The notes beneath the pieces are model-generated. The model made no database searches. It had not been told where the DNA came from and saw only the letters and a list, made by a program, of their open reading frames with translations. Positions 49,010 through 57,158 of a DNA stretch of 64,000 bases are shown one piece after another; position 1 is the first letter of the stretch, and every line of letters begins with the position of its first letter. The translations under genes were made by a program, and so were the position numbers. Source of the DNA: Asanoa ishikariensis (lineage in GTDB: Bacteria > Actinomycetota > Actinomycetes > Mycobacteriales > Micromonosporaceae). The DNA lies in NCBI RefSeq assembly GCF_900107455.1, contig NZ_FNQB01000002.1, forward strand, positions 1 to 64,000, written 5' to 3'.

Positions 49010-49462
49010 TTGCCGCCCTCCAGGCCGCGTGCGGGGGCTGCGTCAACAGCCAACCGGAGCCACCAGGAGGCGGCACCGGGACATAGGTGCTCATGCAACG
49101 CGTTCACGGGCACAGCGGCCTCCTCGGGGATGAGGGGTGTGACTCACATACAAAAGGGGTGAGCCGACCCAGGAATGATAGGGCCAACATCACCCACGTG
49201 TGGGGAGTCCGTTACACAGAGCCGAAGTATTTCCCGATACCACCTGAACGTGTCGCACATCTTGTCCGCTGCCGGACCTAAGACACCTAGCCGGAGGACG
49301 GCTGTCACCTGCGGAAAGCGGCCGACACGCCGAATCGCGACACGCCGATATGCACAGGTGCCTCTAGCCGATCGGCGACACGCGGGTGCCTCGTCGGTTC
49401 GTGAGCACGGTCCCGTCGGTGGGATCGCGACGCACACTCGCACAACGCACCGGACGACAACC
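49010..49462. promoter_or_regulatory. 453-bp divergent region upstream of bldN-like gene
   Basis: No gene is supported. It holds two short palindromes: TGTGAcTCACA near 49138-49149 and CCCACgtGTGGG near 49194-49205. Both could be regulator sites for the bldN-like promoter on the minus strand; in Streptomyces that promoter is a BldD target, but neither palindrome is a convincing BldD box. No hairpin terminator or RNA element was seen. Confidence 0.35.
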
Positions 49463-51025
49463 GTGGCCACGGTCGGCGACACTGTGCCAGACTCGGCGAC
49501 CGTGGTGGACCACCGTTCCGACACACTTGCCGACCGGGTGGCCGCAGCCGCTGCCGCGACACCCGACAAGACCGCCTTGATCTGGCACGACACGAGCCTG
49601 CGCTGGGGTGAGCTGGACCGTCGCGTCGATGCCGCCGCGGCCGCGCTCACCGGGCTCAACCTGCCAGCGGGCGCTCGGGTTGCGCTCGCGTTACCCAACT
49701 CACCCCGCTACGCCGTGACCTTCTTCGCCGTCCTGCGCGCGGGCCTGGTCGCGGTGCCGGTGAATCCGCAGTACACCGCCCGGGAACTGCGGCACGTGCT
49801 GGCCGACTCCGGGGCGTCGCTGTTGGTCGCCAGCCCCGATGTCGCGCGCGTCGTGGAGGGCATCCGAGGCGACCTGCCCGAGTTGGCGCGCGTACTCGAA
49901 AAGCTTCCCGAAGAGGGTCCGGCCGGTTCCGTGGCCGCGACCAACGATCTGGCCGTGCTGCTCTACACCTCGGGCACCGAAGGCGCGCCCAAGGGCGCGA
50001 TGCTCAGCCATCGTGCGCTGCTGGCCAACCACGCGCAGATCGACGGCATCACGCCCACTGTGGTCGGTCCGGACGACATCCTGTTGCTCGCATTGCCGCT
50101 CTTTCACGCCTACGGGCTGAACTCCGGGCTTGGCGCGGTCGCCTATCACGGCGCCACCGGTGTGCTCGTCGACCGCTTCGATCCGGCGGACTCGCTTGCC
50201 CTGATCGCCCGGCACGGCGTGACCGGGCTGGTCGGCGTCCCCTCGATGTACCAGGCCTGGTCGCTGGTGCCGGACGCCGGCGCGGCGCTGACGACGGTAC
50301 GGGTCGCGGTGTGCGGCGCCGCGCCGCTGGACCCGGAGACCGCGACGCGGTTCACCCGGGCGACGTCGCTTCCGGTCTTCGTCGGGTACGGGCTGACCGA
50401 GACCGCACCGGCGGTCACCTCGACGCTGCTCAGCCCGGAGCCGAAGCTGGGCTCGATCGGCCGCGCCATTCCCGGTGTCGAGCTGCGGCTGGTCGCGCCC
50501 GACGGCAGCGCGGTCTCCGACGTGTCCGATCTGGACAGTGACGAGTTCGACCTCGAGCTCGGCCCGCCGGAGACCGACCCCGGCGAGATCGTGGTCCGCG
50601 GCGCCAACCTGTTCGACGGCTACTGGCCCGACGGGCGCGACGGTCCCGACGCCGACGGTTGGTGGGCCACGGGCGACATCGCGTACGCCGACGCCGACGG
50701 AGACCTGTTCATCGTCGACCGCCGGGGTGAGCTGATCATCGTGAACGGCTTCAACGTCTACCCTCGCGAGGTGGAACAGGTTCTGGAAGCCCACCCTGGC
50801 GTCGCCGAGGCGGCCGTGATCGGCGTGCCGCACCCGTACACCGGACAGACCGTCAAAGCGTTTGTCGTGCGCGCTCCCGGCACCGAGGTGGATCCCGACG
50901 AACTGCTCTCGCACGCCGAGGCGAATCTCGCCCGGTTCAAGACGCCGACCGCGCTGGAGTTCGTGGCGGAGCTGCCGCACTCGGCGATCGGCAAGGTGCG
51001 CAAGGCGGAACTGCGGGATGTCTAG
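49463..51025 (+). CDS. AMP-dependent acyl-CoA synthetase / ligase
   Basis: A protein of about 520 residues of the ANL superfamily that activates a carboxylic acid, probably a fatty acid, as acyl-AMP and then acyl-CoA. Core motifs are present in order: LLYTSGTEGAPKGAMLSH (A3), GYGLTETAPAV (A5), DGWWATGDIAY (A7), VNGFNVYPREVEQVLEAHP (A8) and the catalytic lysine in IGKVRKAEL (A10). The start is uncertain: in-frame GTG codons occur at 49463, 49484, 49502 and 49505, and none has a strong ribosome binding site. It overlaps the glutaredoxin-like gene by 8 nt. Confidence 0.88.
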   Translation: MATVGDTVPDSATVVDHRSDTLADRVAAAAAATPDKTALIWHDTSLRWGELDRRVDAAAAALTGLNLPAGARVALALPNSPRYAVTFFAVLRAGLVAVPVNPQYTARELRHVLADSGASLLVASPDVARVVEGIRGDLPELARVLEKLPEEGPAGSVAATNDLAVLLYTSGTEGAPKGAMLSHRALLANHAQIDGITPTVVGPDDILLLALPLFHAYGLNSGLGAVAYHGATGVLVDRFDPADSLALIARHGVTGLVGVPSMYQAWSLVPDAGAALTTVRVAVCGAAPLDPETATRFTRATSLPVFVGYGLTETAPAVTSTLLSPEPKLGSIGRAIPGVELRLVAPDGSAVSDVSDLDSDEFDLELGPPETDPGEIVVRGANLFDGYWPDGRDGPDADGWWATGDIAYADADGDLFIVDRRGELIIVNGFNVYPREVEQVLEAHPGVAEAAVIGVPHPYTGQTVKAFVVRAPGTEVDPDELLSHAEANLARFKTPTALEFVAELPHSAIGKVRKAELRDV

Positions 51026-51254
51026 GGTCACGTTGCTCACCCGGGTCGACTGCCACCTGTGCGACGCGGCGCGGTCCGCGCTGGACCGGGTCGCACAGCG
51101 CACCGGTGAGCCGTGGACCGAGGTTGACGTGGCCTCCGACATCGAGCTCGAGCGCGACTACGGCGACCGGTTGCCAGTCGTGTTGCTGGACGGCAAGGAG
51201 CACGGTTACTGGCGGGTCGAGGAGGACCGGCTGGCCCGAGATCTCGATGGGTAA
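51018..51254 (+). CDS. glutaredoxin-like protein (DUF836 type)
   Basis: A 78-residue thioredoxin-fold protein with the redox motif CHLC (VTLLTRVDCHLCDAARSAL), the cis-proline region LPVVLLDGKEHGYWRVEE, and no membrane signal. It corresponds to Rv0508, which precedes hemA in mycobacteria. It overlaps the acyl-CoA synthetase by 8 nt and is likely translated with it. It would perform dithiol-disulfide exchange; its partner is unknown. Confidence 0.85.
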   Translation: MSRVTLLTRVDCHLCDAARSALDRVAQRTGEPWTEVDVASDIELERDYGDRLPVVLLDGKEHGYWRVEEDRLARDLDG

Positions 51255-51264
51255 AGTCGTTCAC

Positions 51265-51912
51265 GTGACGCGTACGCACCTGGTCTGGGACTGGAACGGC
51301 ACCCTGCTCAACGACTTCGCACTGGTCCTGTCCGCGACCAACCACGCGCTCGCGACCGTGGGCGGCCCGTCGGTGACCGCCGACCACCACCGGCGCCACT
51401 TCATCCGGCCGGTCGCCGACTACTACGCGATGGTGCTCGGGCGGGCAGTCGACGCCGACGAGTTCGACCAGCTCGACGAGATCTTCCACGACGCCTACCG
51501 GGCCGGGCTGACCACGTGCGCGCTCGCCGACGACGCGGTCACCGCCATGCGGTCCTGGCACGGCAGCCAGTCGCTGCTGTCCATGTGGTTCCACGAGGAC
51601 CTGGTGCCGGCCGTGACGGCGTTCGGGCTCGACGGCCGGTTCCGGCGGGTCGACGGGGTGCAGGTCGCGCTCGGCGGAGACCGGGCGTTCAAGGCCGGCC
51701 ACCTCGCGCGGCACATGGCGGCACTCGAGCTCGACGGTGCGTCGATGGTGCTGATCGGCGACTCGCTCGACGATGCCGACGCCGCCACGTCGGTGGGCGC
51801 CGGATGCGTGCTCTACACCGGCGGGTTCACCGACGAGGAGCGGCTGCGCGCCTCCGGGCATCCGGTGGCCGGGACGCTCTCCGAGGCCGTTGAGCTCGCC
51901 CTAACCGCGTAG
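51265..51912 (+). CDS. HAD-superfamily hydrolase
   Basis: A protein of about 215 residues with HAD motifs: LVWDWNGTLLND (motif I, nucleophile Asp then Asn in place of the usual second Asp context), SMWFHEDLVPAV near motif II, GGDRAFKAGHL (motif III Lys) and VLIGDSLDDADAATSVGA (motif IV). It resembles phosphoglycolate-phosphatase-like members. GTG at 51265 is favoured by TAAAGT 7 nt upstream and the homologue-like start; ATG at 51247, which overlaps the previous stop, is the alternative. Its 3' end overlaps the convergent response regulator by 12 nt. Confidence 0.82.
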   Translation: MTRTHLVWDWNGTLLNDFALVLSATNHALATVGGPSVTADHHRRHFIRPVADYYAMVLGRAVDADEFDQLDEIFHDAYRAGLTTCALADDAVTAMRSWHGSQSLLSMWFHEDLVPAVTAFGLDGRFRRVDGVQVALGGDRAFKAGHLARHMAALELDGASMVLIGDSLDDADAATSVGAGCVLYTGGFTDEERLRASGHPVAGTLSEAVELALTA

Positions 51913-52545
51913 GTAGGTCAGCACCGCGAGCACCCGCCGGTGCTGCTCCTCGTCGGGCGGGAGCTGAAGCTTGGTGAAGATGTTGCGCACGTGCTTCTCC
52001 ACGGCGCCGTCGCTGACCACCAGCTTGCGGGCGATCGCGGTGTTGGACATGCCCTCGGCCATCAGCCCCAGCACCTCGCGCTCGCGGGCCGTCAGCTCAC
52101 GCAGCGGGTCGTCACGCCGGCGCCGCACCAGTAGCTGGGCGACCACCTCGGGGTCGAGCACCGTCCCGCCGCCGGCCACCCGGGCGAGTGCGTCCAGGAA
52201 CTCGGTGATCGCCGCCACCCGGTCCTTGAGCAGGTAGCCGACCGCGCCGGCCCGATCGGCCAGCAGATCGTCGGCGTACGAGACCTCGACGTACTGCGAC
52301 AACACCAGCACCGGGGTGCCGGGCACGAGGCGGCGTGCCTCGACAGCGGCCTTGAGTCCTTCGTCGGTGTGTGACGGCGGCATTCGCACGTCGACGATCG
52401 AGACGTCGGGTTTCTCTCGGACGATGGCCTCGACCAGGCTCGGCCCGTCACCGACCGCGGCCGCCACCTCGTGGCCGTGCTCGGTCACGAGCCGGACCAG
52501 GCCCTCGCGGAGGAGTACGGCGTCGTCAGCGATCACTATGCGCAC
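51901..52545 (-). CDS. NarL/LuxR-family response regulator
   Basis: A 214-residue response regulator: acidic pocket ADD, phospho-acceptor Asp52 in IVDVRMPP, Ser/Gln at VLVLSQYVEVSYA and Lys in YLLKDRV. The LuxR helix-turn-helix is LTAREREVLGLMAEGMSNTAIARKLVVSDGAVEKHVRNIFTKL. GTG at 52545 has TACGCT 6 nt upstream, so it has its own leaderless promoter although it lies 53 nt downstream of the probable partner kinase gene; a hairpin sits between them. Confidence 0.92.
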   Translation of the reverse strand: MRIVIADDAVLLREGLVRLVTEHGHEVAAAVGDGPSLVEAIVREKPDVSIVDVRMPPSHTDEGLKAAVEARRLVPGTPVLVLSQYVEVSYADDLLADRAGAVGYLLKDRVAAITEFLDALARVAGGGTVLDPEVVAQLLVRRRRDDPLRELTAREREVLGLMAEGMSNTAIARKLVVSDGAVEKHVRNIFTKLQLPPDEEQHRRVLAVLTYLRG

Positions 52546-52560
52546 CGGTCGAGCGTAGTA

Positions 52561-52589
52561 GAAGGGCCCCCGTCGGTAGGGGGCCCTTC
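52561..52589 (-). terminator. hairpin between kinase and response regulator genes
   Basis: Perfect 11-bp stem (52561-52571 with 52579-52589), 7-nt loop, in the 53-nt gap between the two-component genes. It can stop or attenuate kinase transcripts before the regulator gene. Confidence 0.7.
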
Positions 52590-52598
52590 AGATGCGGT

Positions 52599-53903
52599 TC
52601 AGATCGGGAGCGTGGCCTGGATCAGCGTGGGGCCTCCGGCGGGGCTGGTGACGGTGAGCTGACCGCCCGCCGCGTGCACCCGGTCGGCCAGGCCAGCCAG
52701 GCCGTGGCCCTTGGAGACGTGGGCGCCGCCCTCGCCGTCGTCGGAGATCTCCACCCGCAGATCTTCGCCCTCCCGGCTGACCGCGATCCGGCAGATCTCC
52801 GCCCGGCTGTGCTTGGCGACGTTGGTCAGCGACTCGGCGACCACGAAGTAGGCGGCGCTCTCCAGCGCCGGGTCCAGCCGGCCGGCGGAGGTGCCCAGCG
52901 CCTGGTCTATCGAGAGGTCGATCGGGATCACACCGCGACCGGCGAGGGCGGCCAGCGCGCTGGGCAGGCCACGGTCGACCAGGATCGGGGGTGCGATGCC
53001 CCGGGACAGCGAGCGGAGCTCGTCGAGGGTCTCCCGGGTCTGGGTCAGCGCCTCGTCGATGGTCCGGCGGGCCGCCTCCGGGTCGCGGTCGAACTGCTGC
53101 TGTGCCCGGCCGAGGTCCATCGCGAGCCGGACCAGCCGCTGCTGGGGACCGTCGTGGATGTCGCGTTCGAGCCGGCGCAGGGCGGTCGCCTCGGCCGACA
53201 CCGCGGCCCGCCGCTGCCCTTCCAGTGTGGTGATCTTGCTGCGCATCTCGGCCACGCCGGTCAGCATCGCCTTGCTGAAGTTGGCCTGCAGCAGGGCCAC
53301 GCCGCGCACCACGATCGGCAAGCTGAGCAGGAAGAACACCCCGATGGCGGTGTACAGCAGCAGGCGCGGACCGGTGCCGTCACCCAGGCCGAGCAGGGTG
53401 TTGAGGTCGACCTCGTCGTCGCCGCGCGGAATCGCCCAGTCGTAGGCCCAGTAGAACGCGCCGCCGATCGCGCCGGCCCACCAGACGACGGTGACCACGA
53501 ACCCGAAGATCGACAGGACGAACTTGACCAGGGCGTGCACCGCGTCGAGCCAGGACTGGCTGTCGCCGATGACCGCGATGACGCGCTTGAAGAGGCCGGC
53601 GCCAGGCGCGGCGGTGCGGTACTCGGGGCGCACCCGCGGCAGCCGCAGGATGCGGCCGATCGCGAGCCGGTCGAGGTCGGCGAAGATCCGGGCGAGCAGC
53701 AGGGCTCCCGCCATCACCGGCAGGCCGATGCCTGTGACGATCAGGCCGGCGCTGAGCACCAGCCCGACCAGGACTGCGACGAAACCGGCGATCGCCAGCG
53801 GAAAGCCCACGATCACGTACGCCGAGTCGGTCATCAGCTGACGCACGATGCCACGGTGACTCGTGGTGCTCGAGGTGGGGCTGGAAACGACGGCTGTTGT
53901 CAT
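52599..53903 (-). CDS. NarL-type sensor histidine kinase with membrane sensor domain
   Basis: A 434-residue sensor kinase. Four or more transmembrane helices occur in the first 220 residues (YVIVGFPLAIAGFVAVLVGL, FVVTVVWWAGAIGGAFYWAY, LLLYTAIGVFFLLSLPIVV), forming a sensor of the actinobacterial type. HisKA_3 is LERDIHDGPQQRLVRLAMDL with His250, and the HATPase has AESLTNVAKHS, ISDDGEGG and GHGLAGLADRV. ATG at 53903 has TAGCGT 7 nt upstream; an ATG at 53921 is also in frame. It pairs with the regulator just downstream. The stimulus is unknown. Confidence 0.9.
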   Translation of the reverse strand: MTTAVVSSPTSSTTSHRGIVRQLMTDSAYVIVGFPLAIAGFVAVLVGLVLSAGLIVTGIGLPVMAGALLLARIFADLDRLAIGRILRLPRVRPEYRTAAPGAGLFKRVIAVIGDSQSWLDAVHALVKFVLSIFGFVVTVVWWAGAIGGAFYWAYDWAIPRGDDEVDLNTLLGLGDGTGPRLLLYTAIGVFFLLSLPIVVRGVALLQANFSKAMLTGVAEMRSKITTLEGQRRAAVSAEATALRRLERDIHDGPQQRLVRLAMDLGRAQQQFDRDPEAARRTIDEALTQTRETLDELRSLSRGIAPPILVDRGLPSALAALAGRGVIPIDLSIDQALGTSAGRLDPALESAAYFVVAESLTNVAKHSRAEICRIAVSREGEDLRVEISDDGEGGAHVSKGHGLAGLADRVHAAGGQLTVTSPAGGPTLIQATLPI

Positions 53904-54205
53904 GCCATCGACGCTAGGCATCAGCGCTCTTTACCCCCATCCAGTCGGCTTGCCTCTTCAGGGTAGGGCTGGCCGTACCTCACCCCGGTACCCGCGACTC
54001 GCGATTGGTGGTATGGGTCCGATTTACGCAATAATCGTGAGCAGGAACGGCGACCAAGATCGCGATTTGTGCACGAGTTCACAAGCGCTTAGTCTGTGTT
54101 CCCGACGAATCCCGTTAACACAGCCGGTCTTCGCGCATTGGGTCGGGGGCGGCACAGCCGCGGGCCCCGCTCGCGGGCAGCCGGACGATCGCAAAACGGA
54201 GTCGC
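53904..54205. promoter_or_regulatory. 302-bp divergent region upstream of rex operon
   Basis: Contains the kinase promoter at the left (TAGCGT, 53916-53911), a Rex-type operator at 54067-54084 and the GGAG ribosome binding site of rex at 54198-54201. No gene is supported. Confidence 0.6.
54067..54084 (+). promoter_or_regulatory. Rex operator (ROP) upstream of rex
   Basis: TTGTGCACGAGTTCACAA matches the inverted repeat bound by Rex (TTGTGAA-type arms) at nearly all arm positions. It lies 122 nt before the rex start, consistent with NAD(H)-dependent autoregulation of the rex-hem operon as known from Streptomyces. Confidence 0.8.
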
Positions 54206-54931
54206 ATGAGCCAGCACCGCCCGACAGGCCCCAACGGACGGTCCGGCGGCGTACCCGCCCTCCCGGACCTGCCCGAGGCGACGGTGGCCCGCCTGCCGGA
54301 ATATCTTCGTGCGCTGCACCACATCGCCGAAACGGGCAACGACACCATTTCGAGCGAGGGGCTCGCCGCGGCGGCCGGGGTCAACTCGGCAAAGCTTCGC
54401 AAAGACCTTTCCCACCTCGGCTCGTACGGGACGCGTGGGGTTGGCTATGACGTGGCGCTGCTCATCGACCAGATCGAGTTCACCCTCGGGCTGACCCAGC
54501 GCCGCGCGGTCGCGCTGGTCGGCGTCGGTAATCTCGGTCACGCATTGGCCGGCTACGCGGGCTTCGCCAGCCGCGGCTTCCGCATCGCTGCCCTCTTCGA
54601 CGCCGACCAGGCCCGGGTGGGTGAGCCGATCAACGGCCTTGACGTGCGTCACATCTCTGAGCTGGCCACGGTCGCCGCAGCCGAGTCGATCGCGATCGGC
54701 GTCATCGCCACCCCCGCCGCGGCCGCCCAGGACGTCGCCGACGCCCTCGTCGCGGCCGGCGTCACCAGCATCCTCAACTTCGCGCCTTGCGTACTTTCGG
54801 TACCCGAAGGGGTGGACGTCCGCAAAGTCGACCTGGCGATCGAGTTGCAGATTCTGTCGTTCCACGAGCACCGTAAGTCGGCGTTGACCTCCCTACCGGG
54901 CGGCCTTGCAGAAGAGGCGGTGGGCACGTGA
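54206..54931 (+). CDS. rex: redox-sensing transcriptional repressor Rex
   Basis: A 241-residue repressor that senses the NADH/NAD+ ratio. The N-terminal winged helix (ATVARLPEYLRALHHIAETG, then SEGLAAAAGVNSAKLRKDLSHLGSYGTRGVGYDV) is followed by a Rossmann domain with VALVGVGNLGHALAGYAGF and the swapped C-terminal helix. NADH binding releases it from DNA. A matching operator lies upstream. It overlaps hemA by 4 nt, linking heme synthesis to respiration state, as in Streptomyces. Confidence 0.95.
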   Translation: MSQHRPTGPNGRSGGVPALPDLPEATVARLPEYLRALHHIAETGNDTISSEGLAAAAGVNSAKLRKDLSHLGSYGTRGVGYDVALLIDQIEFTLGLTQRRAVALVGVGNLGHALAGYAGFASRGFRIAALFDADQARVGEPINGLDVRHISELATVAAAESIAIGVIATPAAAAQDVADALVAAGVTSILNFAPCVLSVPEGVDVRKVDLAIELQILSFHEHRKSALTSLPGGLAEEAVGT

Positions 54932-56235
54932 ACCTGATCGTGGTGGGCGCTTCCTACAAGACCACGCCGGTCGCGATGCTGGAGACGCTGGTGGTGCCGG
55001 CGGTCGACGTGACCAACACGCTCGACCAGTTGGTGGCCCAGCCCTACGTACGCGAGGCGGTCATCGTCTCCACGTGCAACCGGGTGGAGATCTACGCCGC
55101 GGTCACCGGCTTCCACGGCGGACTCACCGACATCTGCGCCGTGCTCGGTGAGCGCGCCGGTCGCTCCCCGGCCGAGCTGGCCACCCACCTCTACGTGCAC
55201 CACGACGCCGCCGCGGTCGAGCACGCGTTCCGGGTCGCCACCGGGCTCGACTCGATGGTGATCGGTGAGGCGCAGATCCTCGGCCAGCTCCGTGACGCCT
55301 ATCACGCCGCCACCGAGGCCGACAGCGCCGGCCGCACCCTGCACGAGCTGATGCAACAGGCGCTGCGGGTCGGCAAGCGGGCACACGCCGAGACCGGCAT
55401 CGACCGGGCCGGGCAGAGCGTGGTGACCGCGGCCCTCGACATCGCCGCCAGCCACTTCGCCGGCGGACTCACCGACCGGCCCGCTCTCGTGGTGGGTGCC
55501 GGCGCGATGGGCGCCCTCTCCGTCGCCACGCTGTCCCGCATCGGCGTCGGTCCCGTGTCGGTGACCAACCGGGGTGCCGACCGCGCGACCCGGCTCGCCG
55601 CCGCCTACGGCGCGACCGCGGCCCCGGTCGCCGACCTGCGGCGACTGCTGTCCGAGGTCGACCTGGTGATCGCCGCGACCGCGTCCACCGAGCCGGTGCT
55701 CACCCGCGAGACGGTCGAGGCCGCCCTGCCCGGTCGCACCACGCCGCTCGTCCTGCTCGACCTGGCCGTGCCGCGCGATGTCGAGCCCGAGGTCGCCGGC
55801 CTGCCCGGCGTCGTCGTGGTCGACATCGACACGCTCGCCGCCGAGTTGCGCGCCGGCCAGCACGCCGCCGACGAGGTGGCCGTGCAGGAGATCGTCGAGA
55901 CCGAGGTCGAGGCGTTCGTGGCCTGGCTGCGCGGTGCCGACGTGGCACCGACCGTGGCCGCGTTGCGCACCCGGGCCGACGAGGTCGTCGCCGCTGAGCT
56001 CAGCCGCCTCCGGCAGCGCCGTCCGGAGCTTTCCGAAGAGCAGCGGGCCGAGGTCGCACATGCCGTGCACCGGGTGGTCCGCCGCCTCCTGCACTCGCCG
56101 ACCGTCCGGGTCCGGCAACTCGCCGCCGAGCCCGGTGGCGACCAGTACGCCGCGCTGATGCGCCAGCTCTTCGACCTCGAAGTGCCGCAGACCGCGCAGG
56201 CGGATGACGTCCCCCCGTTGGGAGAGCCCAGATGA
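54928..56235 (+). CDS. hemA: glutamyl-tRNA reductase HemA
   Basis: A 435-residue NADPH-dependent enzyme that reduces glutamyl-tRNA to glutamate-1-semialdehyde, the first committed step of C5-pathway tetrapyrrole synthesis. The catalytic Cys lies in VIVSTCNRVEIYA, the glutamate-recognition region in ATGLDSMVIGEAQILGQLRDAY, and the NADPH domain in ALVVGAGAMGALSV. The C-terminal dimerisation helix ends RVRQLAAEPGGDQYAALMRQLFDL. The start is GTG, overlapping rex. It corresponds to Rv0509. Confidence 0.96.
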   Translation: MNLIVVGASYKTTPVAMLETLVVPAVDVTNTLDQLVAQPYVREAVIVSTCNRVEIYAAVTGFHGGLTDICAVLGERAGRSPAELATHLYVHHDAAAVEHAFRVATGLDSMVIGEAQILGQLRDAYHAATEADSAGRTLHELMQQALRVGKRAHAETGIDRAGQSVVTAALDIAASHFAGGLTDRPALVVGAGAMGALSVATLSRIGVGPVSVTNRGADRATRLAAAYGATAAPVADLRRLLSEVDLVIAATASTEPVLTRETVEAALPGRTTPLVLLDLAVPRDVEPEVAGLPGVVVVDIDTLAAELRAGQHAADEVAVQEIVETEVEAFVAWLRGADVAPTVAALRTRADEVVAAELSRLRQRRPELSEEQRAEVAHAVHRVVRRLLHSPTVRVRQLAAEPGGDQYAALMRQLFDLEVPQTAQADDVPPLGEPR

Positions 56236-57158
56236 CCTCGCTGCGCCTCGGGACCCGGGGCAGCAAGCTCGCGCTGGCCCAGTCCCGGTTGGTCGCCGAC
56301 GCGGTGACCGCCGCCACCGGCCGTCCGGTGGAGTTGGTGGAGATCAGCACCGCTGGTGACCGGTCTTCCGCGCCCGTCGCCCAGTTGGGCGTCGGCGTGT
56401 TCGTGTCCGCTCTGCGTGACGCGCTCACCGAGCGCCGGATCGACTTCGCGGTGCACTCCTACAAAGACCTGCCGTCGGCCCAGCCGGGCGCGCTGCACAT
56501 CGCGGCCATTCCGCTGCGGGAGGACCCGCGCGACGCGCTCATCGCGCGCGACGGCCGCATGCTGACCGACCTGCCCGACGGCGCGATCGTCGGCACCGGC
56601 GCGGTGCGCCGGATCGCACAGCTCAACGCGCTGCGGCTGCCGCTGCGGGTGACGCCGATCCGGGGCAACGTCGACACCCGGATCAGGCGGGTCACCGGCC
56701 CGGAGGCCGACCTTGACGCCGTCGTCGTCGCCCGTGCCGGAGTGGTCCGGCTCGGGCGGGCCGACGAGATCACCGAAACGCTCGACCCCATGCTGATGCT
56801 GCCCGCACCGGCACAGGGTGCGCTGGCGGTGGAGTGCCGCCACGACGACCACGACCTGGTCGCGGAGCTCGGAGCGCTCGACGACGGACCGACCCGGGCC
56901 GCGGTCACCGCGGAACGGGCGTTGCTGGCCACGCTGGAGGCCGGGTGCAGTGCCCCGGTCGCCGCCTACGCGGAATTCGCGGAGGGTGAGGACGGCGATG
57001 AGATCTACCTGCGCGGTGCGGTGATCAGCGCGGATGGCGAGCGCGCCATCCGTCTTTCGCGCACCGGAACGCCCAGCGCCGCCGCGGAGATCGGCAAGGC
57101 ACTCGCCGCCGAACTCCTCGACCGTGGCGCCGATACCTTGTTTGGGAGCACAGAATGA
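56232..57158 (+). CDS. hemC: hydroxymethylbilane synthase (porphobilinogen deaminase) HemC
   Basis: A 308-residue enzyme joining four porphobilinogen units to hydroxymethylbilane on a dipyrromethane cofactor. LRLGTRGSKLALAQ opens the protein, FAVHSYKDLPS and RIAQLNALRLPLRVTPIRGNVDTRI carry the substrate-binding Lys and Arg residues, and the cofactor cysteine lies in LEAGCSAPVAAYA. It overlaps both hemA and hemD by 4 nt. It corresponds to Rv0510. Confidence 0.96.
   Translation: MTSLRLGTRGSKLALAQSRLVADAVTAATGRPVELVEISTAGDRSSAPVAQLGVGVFVSALRDALTERRIDFAVHSYKDLPSAQPGALHIAAIPLREDPRDALIARDGRMLTDLPDGAIVGTGAVRRIAQLNALRLPLRVTPIRGNVDTRIRRVTGPEADLDAVVVARAGVVRLGRADEITETLDPMLMLPAPAQGALAVECRHDDHDLVAELGALDDGPTRAAVTAERALLATLEAGCSAPVAAYAEFAEGEDGDEIYLRGAVISADGERAIRLSRTGTPSAAAEIGKALAAELLDRGADTLFGSTE

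Noticed and set aside
49130-49210. BldD boxes upstream of the bldN-like gene
   Set aside because: The two palindromes match the BldD consensus only partly, so they are listed as unspecified palindromes.
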